From Pseudodonghicola xiamenensis DSM 18339 (GTDB lineage Bacteria > Pseudomonadota > Alphaproteobacteria > Rhodobacterales > Rhodobacteraceae): a stretch of 63,998 nt of DNA. Below, one piece after another: positions 50,322 through 58,768 of this stretch (positions are counted from its first letter, which is position 1; each line of letters begins with the position of its first letter). The notes below the pieces were generated by a model that saw only the letters and a list, made by a program, of their open reading frames with translations, made no database searches and was not told where the DNA came from. The translations under genes were made by a program, and so were the position numbers. The stretch spans positions 1-63,998 of the forward strand of contig NZ_AUBS01000024.1 in assembly GCF_000429365.1 (NCBI RefSeq). Direction: 5' to 3'.

Positions 50322-52400
50322 TCAGAATTTGACCTCGAGCCGGACATAGGCGGTGCGGCCCGGTTCGTTCACCTGGGTCACGCTGCTGTCGAAGACATTC
50401 GTGCGGCTCAGGTGGTTGGCGTAGGTCTTGTCCAGCAGGTTGTTGATGCCGCCGGTCAGCACGACGTTGTCGGCCAGATCATAACTGCCGAAAAGATCGA
50501 CGGTGGCATAGCCCGGTGTCTTGCCCGGATCGCGCGAGGCGTCGATGCGGTTCTGACCTGTGGCCCAGTTCAGCCGCCCGCCGGCGCGCCAGGCATCTTG
50601 CCCGTAAGAGACGCTGATCTTGCCCTGCAGCGGCGGGATCTGTGCCAGGGGCCGGTCATCGCTGCGGTTTTGCCCATGGGTATAGGTGGCATCGCCCGAC
50701 ACCAGCCAGCCGCCGCGCGACCAGCTTGCCTGCAGCTCGGCCCCCGAGAGCTCGGCCGAGACGTTGCGATAATAGGTCAGCCCCGGTTTGGTGAACTGAT
50801 CGCGCAGGATGAAATCCTCGACCCGGTCGTAATAGGCATTCGCCGTGAGGCTCCAGCTCGCACGGTCCAGCGCGATCCCGAGGTCGAACTGATTGTGCTT
50901 TTCGGGCGCGATATCCGGGTTGCCGACCCAGCTGGGCATCCCCATGCTGCCGCGCGCCATGGCACGTTCGTTGGCATCCGCCGTGCGGGTTGACCGCGAC
51001 AGCCCGGCGAACAGCCTGGTGCCTTGGTTCAGCTCATGCTCCAGCCGGATCAGCCCGCCGAAGTTGTCTTCGGTACGCGGGTTGTCGAAGCTGGTGCCAT
51101 AGACCGCGTTGTAATAGACATCCGGCACCGTGGCGGTATAGCCCGGCATTCCGTTGGCGGCGCCCGCCTTGGCCTTCACATGATCATAGCGTAGGCCCAG
51201 TTTCAGCAGGCTGCGCGGGCTCAGGTCGGTTTCGGTTTCGACATAAAGCCCGGTTTGGGCGATAGTGACATCGGGCCAGCTCAGGGTGGTGGCATTGGCG
51301 ATGTTCTGGGCCGAGATCACCGGGATCATTCCCATGAACCCATAGGCCATGCGGTTGTTCGATTGGAAATCCACCCCGACCCGGGCGCGGGTGGCGCCGA
51401 ATTCGAACTGGCCTTCGATCTTGCCGCCATGGGTGTCCGAGGTGGTGGGCGACAGCATCCCCATCGTGCCATGCGGGCGCAGGCTGTAGTTGTCCATCAC
51501 GTGATCGACGTTCGACACGAAGAGGTTGCCCTCGATCCGCCGCAGGCTGCCCAGGTCGAGATCGAGGCCGCCACGTAGCCGATAGGTCCAGGTCTCGGAC
51601 AGCGGGCTGTCCATGCCGGCGCCGGCGAACAGTACGTCCTCGGCCCGATCATGTTCGATGTCGAAGGCCAGATCGACCCCGTCCTTGGCATAGCCGAGCG
51701 TGAAGCCGGTGGTCTTCTGGTCGAAGCCGCTGCGCACCCGGTCGCCGCTGCCGTCCTTATAGTCGTTGGCGGTCTTGTACTCGGCGGAACCCTCCATGTA
51801 GAAGCCGCCGCCCAGATCGTAGGCAAAGCTGCCGGCGGTTTCGAAGCTGGGCCCGTTGCCGGTGCCGCCGATGATGAACTTGCCGGTCAGGCGCTTGTCC
51901 TCTTCGAACTCGGGAGCATCACGTTCCAGCCGCACGGTGCCGCCGGTGCCTCCGGGGCCGTTGGTGACGCTGGCATAGCCGCGCTCTACGATCACCCGAT
52001 CGGCGCGGAAGAAGTTGGCGATGCTGGTCGGCGGGTCCATCCGGTTGGGGCACGCGCCATAGGTGATGCTGCCTGCGTCGATGATGTTGAGCTGATTGCC
52101 CTGCTGGCCGCGGATCACGATATCCAGCCCGTGGCCGCCCATCCGGCTGGCGGTGACGCCGGGCACCGCCGTCAGCAATGCGCCGCCGTCCAGCGCCGGG
52201 GCGATCGGCAGATCGTCGGGGCTGAATTCGAAATAGCCGGGCGCGGGGGTGCTTTGCGGTCCCTGGATCACAATGGTGTCGAGCGTGAAGGGGGTTCTGG
52301 TGTCCGCGCCGGTGTCTTGCGCCAGCGCCAGCCCGGAAATCGAGCACATCAGAAGGGCGGTCACGCCAAGGCGCGCCGTGGAAATACGGGTCATGTTCAT
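50322..52400 (-). CDS. TonB-dependent receptor, copper (OprC/NosA) type
   Basis: 692-residue outer-membrane beta-barrel receptor. Signal peptide (TALLMCSISGLALA), then a short TonB box region (TLDTIVIQGP), plug domain with RMGGHGLDIVIRGQQGNQL and the copper-receptor hallmark NRMDPPTSIANFF, then the barrel, ending VRLEVKF with a terminal Phe. Met-rich stretches (MARGSMGMPSW, MGMIP) fit copper binding. Imports a copper complex or copper for an enzyme by TonB energy. The DUF2946 gene lies upstream on the same strand. No TonB, ExbB or ExbD gene is in the window. Confidence 0.88.
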   Translation of the reverse strand: MNMTRISTARLGVTALLMCSISGLALAQDTGADTRTPFTLDTIVIQGPQSTPAPGYFEFSPDDLPIAPALDGGALLTAVPGVTASRMGGHGLDIVIRGQQGNQLNIIDAGSITYGACPNRMDPPTSIANFFRADRVIVERGYASVTNGPGGTGGTVRLERDAPEFEEDKRLTGKFIIGGTGNGPSFETAGSFAYDLGGGFYMEGSAEYKTANDYKDGSGDRVRSGFDQKTTGFTLGYAKDGVDLAFDIEHDRAEDVLFAGAGMDSPLSETWTYRLRGGLDLDLGSLRRIEGNLFVSNVDHVMDNYSLRPHGTMGMLSPTTSDTHGGKIEGQFEFGATRARVGVDFQSNNRMAYGFMGMIPVISAQNIANATTLSWPDVTIAQTGLYVETETDLSPRSLLKLGLRYDHVKAKAGAANGMPGYTATVPDVYYNAVYGTSFDNPRTEDNFGGLIRLEHELNQGTRLFAGLSRSTRTADANERAMARGSMGMPSWVGNPDIAPEKHNQFDLGIALDRASWSLTANAYYDRVEDFILRDQFTKPGLTYYRNVSAELSGAELQASWSRGGWLVSGDATYTHGQNRSDDRPLAQIPPLQGKISVSYGQDAWRAGGRLNWATGQNRIDASRDPGKTPGYATVDLFGSYDLADNVVLTGGINNLLDKTYANHLSRTNVFDSSVTQVNEPGRTAYVRLEVKF

Positions 52401-52492
52401 TGTCCCAAGACTTATGAGTTCTTATGCGACGACCTCACGCAGCCGATGGGCGCGTGGAGGCCGGGATCGGCGGGCTGCGAAGGCCCGCAAGC

Positions 52493-52906
52493 TCAGGCGG
52501 TCAGGGGAGGGGCGCGGATTTGCCGGACCCGCGGCGCCGGGCGCGGATGCGCCTGGGTCTCATGGGTCAGCCCATAGCGGATGCGGTGATATTCAGCTTT
52601 CTGCGCCACCAGTTCGGGCAGGGCGAAACTTCCCGGCAGGCCGACGATGCAAAAAGGACATTTGCCGGTGATCTCGGCGGTGGGCCCGTTGTTCTCCTCG
52701 CCGTCCGTCACCTCGCCGTCGGAGAGGTCGATGGTCACCGTATGCAGCCCCTCGGGGCCGCAGATCACCATCTGGATCAGATCGCCATTGGCGGCCTCAA
52801 GCGTGACGGGAAAGAAGCTTTGACAGACCTGCAGGCCAAGCAGCACGACCAGACCGGCCGCGATCAAGCGGCGCATCGGGGCGAGCAGGGGCAGGGTTCC
52901 AGTCAT
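52493..52906 (-). CDS. DUF2946-type small exported protein
   Basis: 137 residues from the ATG at 52906. A hydrophobic N-terminus (MRRLIAAGLVVLLGLQVCQS FF) acts as a signal or anchor, followed by MVICGPEGLHTVTIDL and a Cys pair KCPFCIVG. Such short Cys-containing proteins are often next to copper receptors. Start uncertain: the sequence before it reads ACCTCCC, not a ribosome binding site. Ninety-two bases precede the receptor gene, so the pair is probably an operon. Confidence 0.75.
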   Translation of the reverse strand: MTGTLPLLAPMRRLIAAGLVVLLGLQVCQSFFPVTLEAANGDLIQMVICGPEGLHTVTIDLSDGEVTDGEENNGPTAEITGKCPFCIVGLPGSFALPELVAQKAEYHRIRYGLTHETQAHPRPAPRVRQIRAPPLTA

Positions 52907-52952
52907 GGGAGGTGTATCTGGACGATCCCACTGACTCTGGCAATCGCAAATG

Positions 52953-52980
52953 GCCGCAACGCTCCGGAGAGCGTTGCGGC
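52953..52980. other. 12-bp perfect hairpin
   Basis: GCCGCAACGCTC, loop CGGA, GAGCGTTGCGGC. It separates the acetyltransferase gene (ends 52987) from DUF2946. No T-run on either strand, so transcription pausing or mRNA end protection is possible. Confidence 0.6.
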
Positions 52981-52986
52981 AAAATG

Positions 52987-53478
52987 TCAGTGGGCGCCGA
53001 ACCCGGGGTGGAAGGTGACGGAGCCTGTGGCCCGGGGGCCGTTCAGGACCAACCCCATGAAGTAATGGGCCGGGGCACCGTCGAACCTGAGCCCGGGCAA
53101 GGGGCCAAAGCGGGTGTAATAGGCGGGATCGCCCACCAGGACGACGCCGGCGGCGCCCTGGTCCTTCAGTTGCGCCAATCCCTCGCGCAGGAGCGCGCCT
53201 CCGATGCCCTGGCGCTGCCGGTCGGGGCGCACCGAAATCGGGCCGAGCCCGTACCAACCGCCCGGCCTGCCGTCGATCTCGACGGGGGAAAAGGCGGCAT
53301 GGCCAAGGATGTCCTGCCCCTCCTCGGCCACCAGCGACAGGTGCAGCGCGCCGGCGTCGCGCAGGGCGTCGATGATCTCCGCCTCGGTTTGCTGGCTGAA
53401 CGGGTGGGTGGCGAAGGCCGCCCGGGTGATTCCCCCGATGATCGCGCGATCATCGGGGCATTCGTTGCGGATCTGCAT
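52987..53478 (-). CDS. GNAT-family N-acetyltransferase
   Basis: 163 residues, AAAGGA before the start. Acetyl-CoA loop is SVRPDRQRQGIGGALLREGL (RxxGxGG/A form), followed by GVVLVGDPAYYTRFGPLPGL RF, the YhbS-like pattern (GDPxYYxRFGF). Acceptor unknown. Ends in the 12-bp hairpin. Confidence 0.92.
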   Translation of the reverse strand: MQIRNECPDDRAIIGGITRAAFATHPFSQQTEAEIIDALRDAGALHLSLVAEEGQDILGHAAFSPVEIDGRPGGWYGLGPISVRPDRQRQGIGGALLREGLAQLKDQGAAGVVLVGDPAYYTRFGPLPGLRFDGAPAHYFMGLVLNGPRATGSVTFHPGFGAH

Positions 53479-53494
53479 GTGGTGATCCTTTCTG

Positions 53495-53752
53495 TCAGCG
53501 GTTGTCGAGCTGGGCGCGCACCGTGCGCAGCCCTGTTTGCGTGATCCGATAGGGCGCTGAGGCCTGCGAGCGGATCAGCCGTTTGCGGCGCAGCCGCGCG
53601 AAGATGTCGAGCGTGCAATTGCTCAGCACATGGCCGTCGCGGGTATAGCATAGCACGTCGGTCACCCGACCGTTTGGGGCGCGATCGAAGCGGATGCAAC
53701 CACCCTGAGCCAACGCGTGCAACACGCGTTGTTCGTCTTTCGAGATATTCAT
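53495..53752 (-). CDS. YjhX-family protein
   Basis: 85 residues with the YjhX pattern: [40 protein letters not shown], then [12 protein letters not shown] and a C-terminal [18 protein letters not shown]. The E. coli member is annotated as a toxin with YjhQ, a GNAT protein. Here too a GNAT gene follows within 16 bases, which matches the YjhX-YjhQ pair. Toxicity is not demonstrated. Upstream, AATGCCCCG/CGGGGCATT (53828-53851) forms a 9-bp stem. Confidence 0.88.
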   Translation of the reverse strand: MNISKDEQRVLHALAQGGCIRFDRAPNGRVTDVLCYTRDGHVLSNCTLDIFARLRRKRLIRSQASAPYRITQTGLRTVRAQLDNR

Positions 53753-53950
53753 GAGATAGAGCCTGTTCAGGAATCAAACCGGCACCCACACCCCGACAGG
53801 CCGCAGCCTGACGGGCGGATGCAGTTCAATGCCCCGGTTGGACGGGGCATTCAGTGGTTCGAGACAAGCTCCAGCATCTACAATTCCTCAGCCCGGGAAC
53901 GCCGGGTGCGTGGCTAATATGGGGGGCTTGGCGCCGGGGTCAAGCCGGGC

Positions 53951-54160
53951 TCAGCGGTTTGTGCCGCGCTGTGGCGCATCGCTGCGTTTCAACAGCTTGC
54001 CGCCATTCTGCAGGGTGATCACATCGCCGGGATAAAGCGCGACCGCCCGGGTATAGGCGGCCTCGGCGACGGGAAAGTCGCGACATTGGGCCAGTTCGCG
54101 AATGAACTTGCCGGCGGTGGTGTTCTGGACGACGCGGAAGGGATGGACAAAGACGGCCAT
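53951..54160 (-). CDS. Hypothetical 69-residue protein
   Basis: MAVFVHPFRVVQNTTAGKFI RELAQCRDFPVAEAAYTRAV then ALYPGDVITLQNGGKLLKR. Composition is normal for a globular protein and the frame is clean, but no ribosome binding site is visible and I recognise no family. The middle (AEAAYTRAVALYPGD) resembles a TPR-like helix pair, weakly. It lies 75 bases after the thioredoxin gene, possibly the last gene of that operon. Confidence 0.5.
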   Translation of the reverse strand: MAVFVHPFRVVQNTTAGKFIRELAQCRDFPVAEAAYTRAVALYPGDVITLQNGGKLLKRSDAPQRGTNR

Positions 54161-54235
54161 GGGGCAGGGGGCATTTCCATTGGAACGGCCGGGCCCTTGG
54201 GGGACCCGGCCGCGAAATTCATCCGGGCTCTATAT

Positions 54236-54472
54236 TCAGTTTTGCAGCCAGGTTTCCAGCTTGGTCGCATCGGGCAGCCCGCCGGCATGGACCAGCTTGC
54301 CGTCGATGCTGATCCCCGGGGTCGACAACACTCCGGCCTTCGCGATCGAGGCCATATCGGTCACCTTTTCGATCTGAACCTCGATGCCAAGCTTTTGTGC
54401 CGCGTCGCGCACCATGGCTTCGGTGGTCTCGCAGCGTTTGCAGCCGGGGCCGTAGACTTTGACGTCCTTCAT
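54236..54472 (-). CDS. Small thioredoxin-family protein (redox-active disulfide protein 2 type)
   Basis: 78 residues. Begins MKDVKVYGPGCKRCETTEAM, with the CxxC redox pair at 11-14, then VLSTPGISIDGKLVHAG (cis-Pro loop). Third gene of an arsR-permease-thioredoxin operon. Such proteins accompany UPF0718 permeases and may pass electrons to the permease cysteines or to the metalloid substrate. Confidence 0.88.
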   Translation of the reverse strand: MKDVKVYGPGCKRCETTEAMVRDAAQKLGIEVQIEKVTDMASIAKAGVLSTPGISIDGKLVHAGGLPDATKLETWLQN

Positions 54473-54482
54473 TTCTCTTTCC

Positions 54483-55538
54483 TCAAAACAGGGTGTTGAA
54501 CAGGAAACCGACGGCAAGGATGCCGCAGGCGACGACAGTGATGAAGACCGCGATCAGCCGCAGCTTCAGCACTTGTCGCAGGATGATCATCTCGGGCAGG
54601 CTGAGCGCGATCACCGACATCATGAAGGCCAGCACGGTGCCAAGGGCGGCGCCCTTTCCGAGCAGCGCCTCGACAATCGGGATGACGCCGGCGGCGTTGG
54701 TGTACATCGGGATGCCCATCAGCACCGCAGCCGGCACCGACCACCAGGCCTCCGCCCCCATGATGCGGACCATCAGATCCTCGGGCACATAGCCGTGGAT
54801 CAGCGCCCCCATGCCGATGCCGAGGATGATCCACAGCCAGACCTTGGCGAAGATTTCGCGCACCGCCTCGATCCCCTGGCGGTAGCGGTCGGGCAGGGAG
54901 AGACCTTCGTCTTCCGGCGCCATGGCGTCGCCGGCATGGATTTCGCGCACCCAGTCCTGCAGCCAGCCTTCCAGATGCAGCCGGCCGATCACCCATCCGG
55001 CGACGATGGCGATCAACAGGCCGAAGCCCAGATAGACCGCCGCCACCTGCCAGCCGACCAGGCCGATCAGCAGCACCAGCGCCACCTCGTTCACCATCGG
55101 TGCCGCGATCAGGAAGGAAAACGTCACCCCCAGCGGAATGCCGGCCGAGACGAAGCCGATGAACAGGGGCACCGCCGAGCAGGAGCAGAAGGGGGTGAGC
55201 ACGCCAAGACCCGCCGCCATCGCATTGGCCAGCCCCTCGCGGCGGCCCGACAGCAGGGCGCGGGTCTTCTCCGGGCTGAAGAAGCTGCGCACCACGCCCA
55301 TGGCGAAGACGATGAGCGTCAGAAGCATCATCACCTTGGGCACGTCATAGAAGAAGAAGGCCAGTGCCGATCCGGCATGGCTGTCGCGCGCTACCGGCAG
55401 CAGCGAGACCAGCCATTCCGACAGGGCGGGAAGTTGACGATAGATCGCCCACCAGAGCATCACGGCGGCGATCACCGCCGCGGTCCAGACCCAGGCGGGG
55501 CGTTGGCGCTGGGGCGCCTCTTGCGATATCGCGCTCAT
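54483..55538 (-). CDS. UPF0718-type permease (ArsP-like)
   Basis: 351 residues with about eight to nine helices. Hallmark TPFCSCSAVPLFIGFVSAGI PLG, with a CSCS pair, and a later MGIPMYTNAAGVIPIVEALL GKG. Relatives include ArsP, which exports trivalent organoarsenicals. Its ATG overlaps the arsR stop (ATGA), and the thioredoxin follows by ten bases. The substrate is inferred from the family and from ArsR; it is not shown by the sequence. Confidence 0.88.
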   Translation of the reverse strand: MSAISQEAPQRQRPAWVWTAAVIAAVMLWWAIYRQLPALSEWLVSLLPVARDSHAGSALAFFFYDVPKVMMLLTLIVFAMGVVRSFFSPEKTRALLSGRREGLANAMAAGLGVLTPFCSCSAVPLFIGFVSAGIPLGVTFSFLIAAPMVNEVALVLLIGLVGWQVAAVYLGFGLLIAIVAGWVIGRLHLEGWLQDWVREIHAGDAMAPEDEGLSLPDRYRQGIEAVREIFAKVWLWIILGIGMGALIHGYVPEDLMVRIMGAEAWWSVPAAVLMGIPMYTNAAGVIPIVEALLGKGAALGTVLAFMMSVIALSLPEMIILRQVLKLRLIAVFITVVACGILAVGFLFNTLF

Positions 55539-55825
55539 GCTGCGGTCCTTTCGCTTTGATCGTCCATCTCGATCACGGTTCTCAGCAAGGTCTGCACGTC
55601 GGCTGGCAGATCGGGGTTGATACGATAGCGGACCCATTGCGCGTCACGCCGGTCGGCCACCAGGCCCGCTTGCTTTAGTACTCGCATATGTCGCGACACC
55701 CGGCTTTGCGTCGCATCAAGTCGGGCGATCAATTCGCAGGCGCAATGTTCCCCCTGATCCCAGAGGATGCGCAGCGCCGCGAGCCGCGTGGGCTCCGCCA
55801 GGGCAGAGAGAATCGTGACCACCAT
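55535..55825 (-). CDS. ArsR/SmtB-family metalloregulator
   Basis: 96 residues. Winged helix LSALAEPTRLAALRILWDQG and ATQSRVSRHMRVLKQAGLV. A cysteine pair HCACELIARLD occupies the alpha-3 position of the arsenic-sensing ELCVCDL motif. A strong AGGAGG precedes the ATG, and a 16-bp palindrome lies 21-36 bases upstream. It probably represses its own operon and releases on metalloid binding. Confidence 0.92.
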   Translation of the reverse strand: MVVTILSALAEPTRLAALRILWDQGEHCACELIARLDATQSRVSRHMRVLKQAGLVADRRDAQWVRYRINPDLPADVQTLLRTVIEMDDQSERTAA

Positions 55826-55845
55826 GAGGGCCTCCTGAAATGCTT

Positions 55846-55861
55846 ATGCGCATATGCGCAT
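55846..55861. promoter_or_regulatory. Palindromic operator upstream of arsR
   Basis: ATGCGCATATGCGCAT is a perfect 16-bp palindrome placed between the arsR ribosome binding site and the upstream DNA. Its position and dyad symmetry fit an ArsR dimer site. Confidence 0.65.
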
Positions 55862-56004
55862 GAGAAGAAGAAGATTCATATTGCCATATTGACGCAGGCC
55901 GGAGAGGCGTCGAAAAGGCCAAAACAGAGATGACAATATTTCGGCGTTATCCCGCATTCCTCCACAAGTTATTGCTGTTATCCCCAAAATAATGGTTGCC
56001 AGAT

Positions 56005-56088
56005 GTGCCTATGGGGCGCACCATATCTAGTAGAGCGGGGGCGATCCGCCCCGGTCTCTTGAGTAGGCACCTAGCGCTGGGGGCGCTA
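56005..56088 (+). ncRNA. Candidate structured leader RNA upstream of ybjN
   Basis: GTGCCTA (56005-56011) pairs with TAGGCAC (56064-56070). Nested inside are AGAG/CTCT (56032-56035, 56056-56059) and GGGGCG/CGCCCC with a three-base loop (56038-56052). A second stem, TAGCGC/GCGCTA (56072-56088), sits 38 bases before the ybjN start. The folding is consistent but no RNA family is recognised. Confidence 0.35.
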
Positions 56089-56125
56089 TCGGCCCCACGC
56101 CGCTAAAGATCAAAGAGGTGGCACC

Positions 56126-56626
56126 ATGGCCTTGTCGGAATACATGCTTGAAGACGATATTCATCCGATCGACATCGTCGAGAACCTGGCCGCATATCAT
56201 GACTGGGACTTCGACAGGATCGGTGACGATCAGATCGCCATGGCGGTCGAGGGGCAGTGGCGCACCTATTCCATCACCCTGGCCTGGTCTGGTTATGACG
56301 AGACCCTGCGACTGGTCTGCACCTTCGAGATGGAGCCGCCCGAGGATCAATTGGGCCGTCTCTACGAATTGCTGAACCTGATGAATGACCAGTGCTGGGC
56401 CGGCGCCTTCACCTATTGGCCCGAACAGAAGCTGATGGTCTATCGCTACGGTCTGGTTCTGGCCGGTGGCCAGGTCGCCAGCCCTGACCAGATCGACACC
56501 ATGATCAACGCAGCAGTGCTGAGCGCGGAACGCTATTATCCGGCGATCCAGCTTCTGGTCTGGGGCGGGCGTTCCCCGCGTGAGGCGATGCAGGCCGCCA
56601 TTGCAGAGGCCTACGGCCGGGCGTAA
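56126..56626 (+). CDS. YbjN-domain protein
   Basis: 166 residues, AAAGAGG before the ATG. YbjN domain (type III secretion chaperone-like fold): YHDWDFDRIGDDQIAMAVEG QWRTYSITL, VCTFEMEPPEDQLGRLYELL NLMNDQCWAGAF. Function poorly known in alphaproteobacteria. Forty bases before proC, possibly co-transcribed with the following genes. Confidence 0.9.
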   Translation: MALSEYMLEDDIHPIDIVENLAAYHDWDFDRIGDDQIAMAVEGQWRTYSITLAWSGYDETLRLVCTFEMEPPEDQLGRLYELLNLMNDQCWAGAFTYWPEQKLMVYRYGLVLAGGQVASPDQIDTMINAAVLSAERYYPAIQLLVWGGRSPREAMQAAIAEAYGRA

Positions 56627-56665
56627 ACCTAGGCCCCGAACCGGAACGAACGGAAAGGGGCCGTC

Positions 56666-57481
56666 ATGGACATGTCGCGGATCGCCGATCAGGGGCTTGT
56701 GCTCCTGGGTTGTGGTAAAATGGGCTCTGCCCTTCTCGCCGGGTGGCTTGAGGGCGGGCTGGCCCCGGCTTCGGTCTGGGTTGTCGATCCGCATCCCTCC
56801 GATTGGCTGCAAGACCAGGGTGTGCATATCAATGCGCCCCTGCCTGAGGCGCCGGCGCTGGTGCTGGTGGCGGTCAAGCCCCAGATGATGCGCGAGGCGC
56901 TGCCGGCGCTGAAGGCGCTGGGCGGCGGTGAAACGCTCTTCGTCAGCGTCGCCGCCGGTACCCCGATCGCGACCTATGAGGACATGCTGGGCGAAGACAC
57001 CCCGATCGTGCGGGCGATGCCCAACACGCCGGCCGCCATCGGTCGTGGCATTACCGCGATCATCGGCAACGCGCAGGCCTCCTCAGACCATCTCGACGTG
57101 GCCGAGGGGCTGCTGTCGGCGGTGGGGCAGGTGGTCCGGCTGGAGCGGGAATCGCAGATCGACGCGGTCACGGGCGTCAGCGGTTCTGGTCCGGCCTATG
57201 TCTTCCATCTGATCGAATGTCTTGCCGCCGCTGGCGAGGCGCAGGGGCTGGGCGCCGATCTGGCGATGCAGCTGGCCAAGGCCACTGTCGCCGGTGCCGG
57301 CGCGCTGGCCGAGGCTTCGGATGAAGGCCCGTCGCAACTGCGCATCAATGTCACCAGCCCGAACGGGACCACCCAGGCCGCGCTCGAGGTGCTGATGGAT
57401 CCCGATCAGGGCTTCCCGCATTTGCTGCGCCAGGCTGTCGCCGCCGCCACCCACCGGTCGAAGGAACTGTCGCGTGGCTGA
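56666..57481 (+). CDS. proC: Pyrroline-5-carboxylate reductase
   Basis: 271 residues. NADPH-dependent last step of proline synthesis. N-terminal Rossmann loop LLGCGKMGSALLAGWL, VRAMPNTPAAIGRGITAII, and the C-terminal signature DAVTGVSGSGPAYVFHLIEC L. Full length. Overlaps csaA by eight bases. Confidence 0.96.
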   Translation: MDMSRIADQGLVLLGCGKMGSALLAGWLEGGLAPASVWVVDPHPSDWLQDQGVHINAPLPEAPALVLVAVKPQMMREALPALKALGGGETLFVSVAAGTPIATYEDMLGEDTPIVRAMPNTPAAIGRGITAIIGNAQASSDHLDVAEGLLSAVGQVVRLERESQIDAVTGVSGSGPAYVFHLIECLAAAGEAQGLGADLAMQLAKATVAGAGALAEASDEGPSQLRINVTSPNGTTQAALEVLMDPDQGFPHLLRQAVAAATHRSKELSRG

Positions 57482-57815
57482 TCAGATCACGTTCGACGAT
57501 TTCCTCAAGGTCGACATCCGTGTCGGCGAAATCCTCCGCGCGGAACCTTACCCCGAGGCGCGTAAACCGTCGATCAAGCTGTGGATCGACTTTGGCGACG
57601 AGATCGGCGAGAAACGGTCCTCCGCCCAGATCACCGCGCATTATGATCCTGCCACCTTGCCGGGCAAACAGGTATTGGCAGTGGTGAATTTTCCGCCACG
57701 CCAGATCGGCAAGTTCATCTCGGAAGTGCTGGTACTGGGCCTGCCCGATGCCGCCGGAGAGGTGATGTTGATCGGCCCCGACGGTCCGGTGCCGATCGGC
57801 GGGCGGCTGCACTGA
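57474..57815 (+). CDS. csaA: CsaA-like tRNA-binding protein
   Basis: 113-residue single OB-fold tRNA-binding domain: FLKVDIRVGEILRAEPYPEA, KLWIDFGDEIGEK, QVLAVVNFPPRQIGKFISEV LVLG. CsaA has been linked to protein secretion and chaperoning. GTG start inside the end of proC; its stop overlaps the next ATG (TGATG). Second gene of proC-csaA-dehydrogenase. Confidence 0.92.
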   Translation: MADQITFDDFLKVDIRVGEILRAEPYPEARKPSIKLWIDFGDEIGEKRSSAQITAHYDPATLPGKQVLAVVNFPPRQIGKFISEVLVLGLPDAAGEVMLIGPDGPVPIGGRLH

Positions 57816-58768
57816 TGCGGGTTCTGCTGTCACGACCTATGCCGCCGGCGACCATTGCCGCGGCGGAGGAGCTGTTCGAGGTCGAGGTGCGCCAGAGCAC
57901 CCAGCCGATGACGGCGGCGGAGCTGCGCGCCGGCTTTGCTGTCTTCGATGCGATGATGGTGACGCTGGGTGATCGGGTGACGGCGGACATCCTGCAGGAC
58001 TTCGGCCGGCCGCGCTGCCGGATGCTGGCCAATTTCGGTGTCGGCTACAATCATATCGACGTGGCGGCCTGCCGGGCCCATGGCATCACCGTGTCGAACA
58101 CGCCGGGGGCTGTGACCGATGCCACCGCCGATATCGCCATGACGCTGATCCTGATGGCTTGCCGCCGAGCAGGGGAGGGCGAGCGCCTGGTGCGGTCCGG
58201 AAAATGGCAGGGCTGGCATCCGACCCAGATGCTGGGGGTGCATGTGACCGGTCGCAAGCTGGGCATCATCGGCATGGGCCGCATCGGCCAGGCGGTGGCG
58301 CGACGGTGCCATTACGGCTTTGGAATGGAGGTCGGCTATTTCAACCGTTCGGAAAAGCAGGTCGATCATCCCGCCAGCCGTTTCGGCACGCTGACCGATC
58401 TGGCGGCCTGGGCCGATATCCTGGTGGTGGCCGCCCCTGGCAGCGCCGAAACCCACCATCTGGTCGGCGCCGAGGTCTTTGCCGCGATGCCGGCGCATGG
58501 GGTCTTCGTCAATATCGCCCGCGGCGATGTCGTCGACGAAGCCGCGCTGATCGCCGCGCTCCAGGCGCGTCGGATCGGAGCCGTCGGGCTCGATGTCTAT
58601 GAATTCGAGCCCGAGGTGCCGACGGCGCTGCGCGCGCTTGAAAACGCGGTTCTGCTGCCGCATCTGGGCACCGCTGCCCTCGATGTGCGCGAGGACATGG
58701 GGGCGATGGCGGTGGAGAACCTGCGTGCCTATGCCGAGGGACGGGATATCCCCGACCGGGTGAATTAA
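57815..58768 (+). CDS. D-2-hydroxyacid dehydrogenase (glyoxylate/hydroxypyruvate reductase type)
   Basis: 317 residues. NAD(P)-binding loop LGIIGMGRIGQAVARRCHYG FGM; catalytic Arg in IARGDVVDEAAL, Glu in EFEPEVP and His in LLPHLGTAA. The combination is that of glyoxylate/hydroxypyruvate reductases. Substrate not fixed. Converges on tdk with a 4-base overlap (58765-58768). Confidence 0.92.
   Translation: MRVLLSRPMPPATIAAAEELFEVEVRQSTQPMTAAELRAGFAVFDAMMVTLGDRVTADILQDFGRPRCRMLANFGVGYNHIDVAACRAHGITVSNTPGAVTDATADIAMTLILMACRRAGEGERLVRSGKWQGWHPTQMLGVHVTGRKLGIIGMGRIGQAVARRCHYGFGMEVGYFNRSEKQVDHPASRFGTLTDLAAWADILVVAAPGSAETHHLVGAEVFAAMPAHGVFVNIARGDVVDEAALIAALQARRIGAVGLDVYEFEPEVPTALRALENAVLLPHLGTAALDVREDMGAMAVENLRAYAEGRDIPDRVN

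Noticed and set aside
55940..55990. TTATCCCCA and TTATCCCGC as DnaA boxes or an origin
   Set aside because: Single imperfect boxes without an AT-rich unwinding region or a replication gene nearby.
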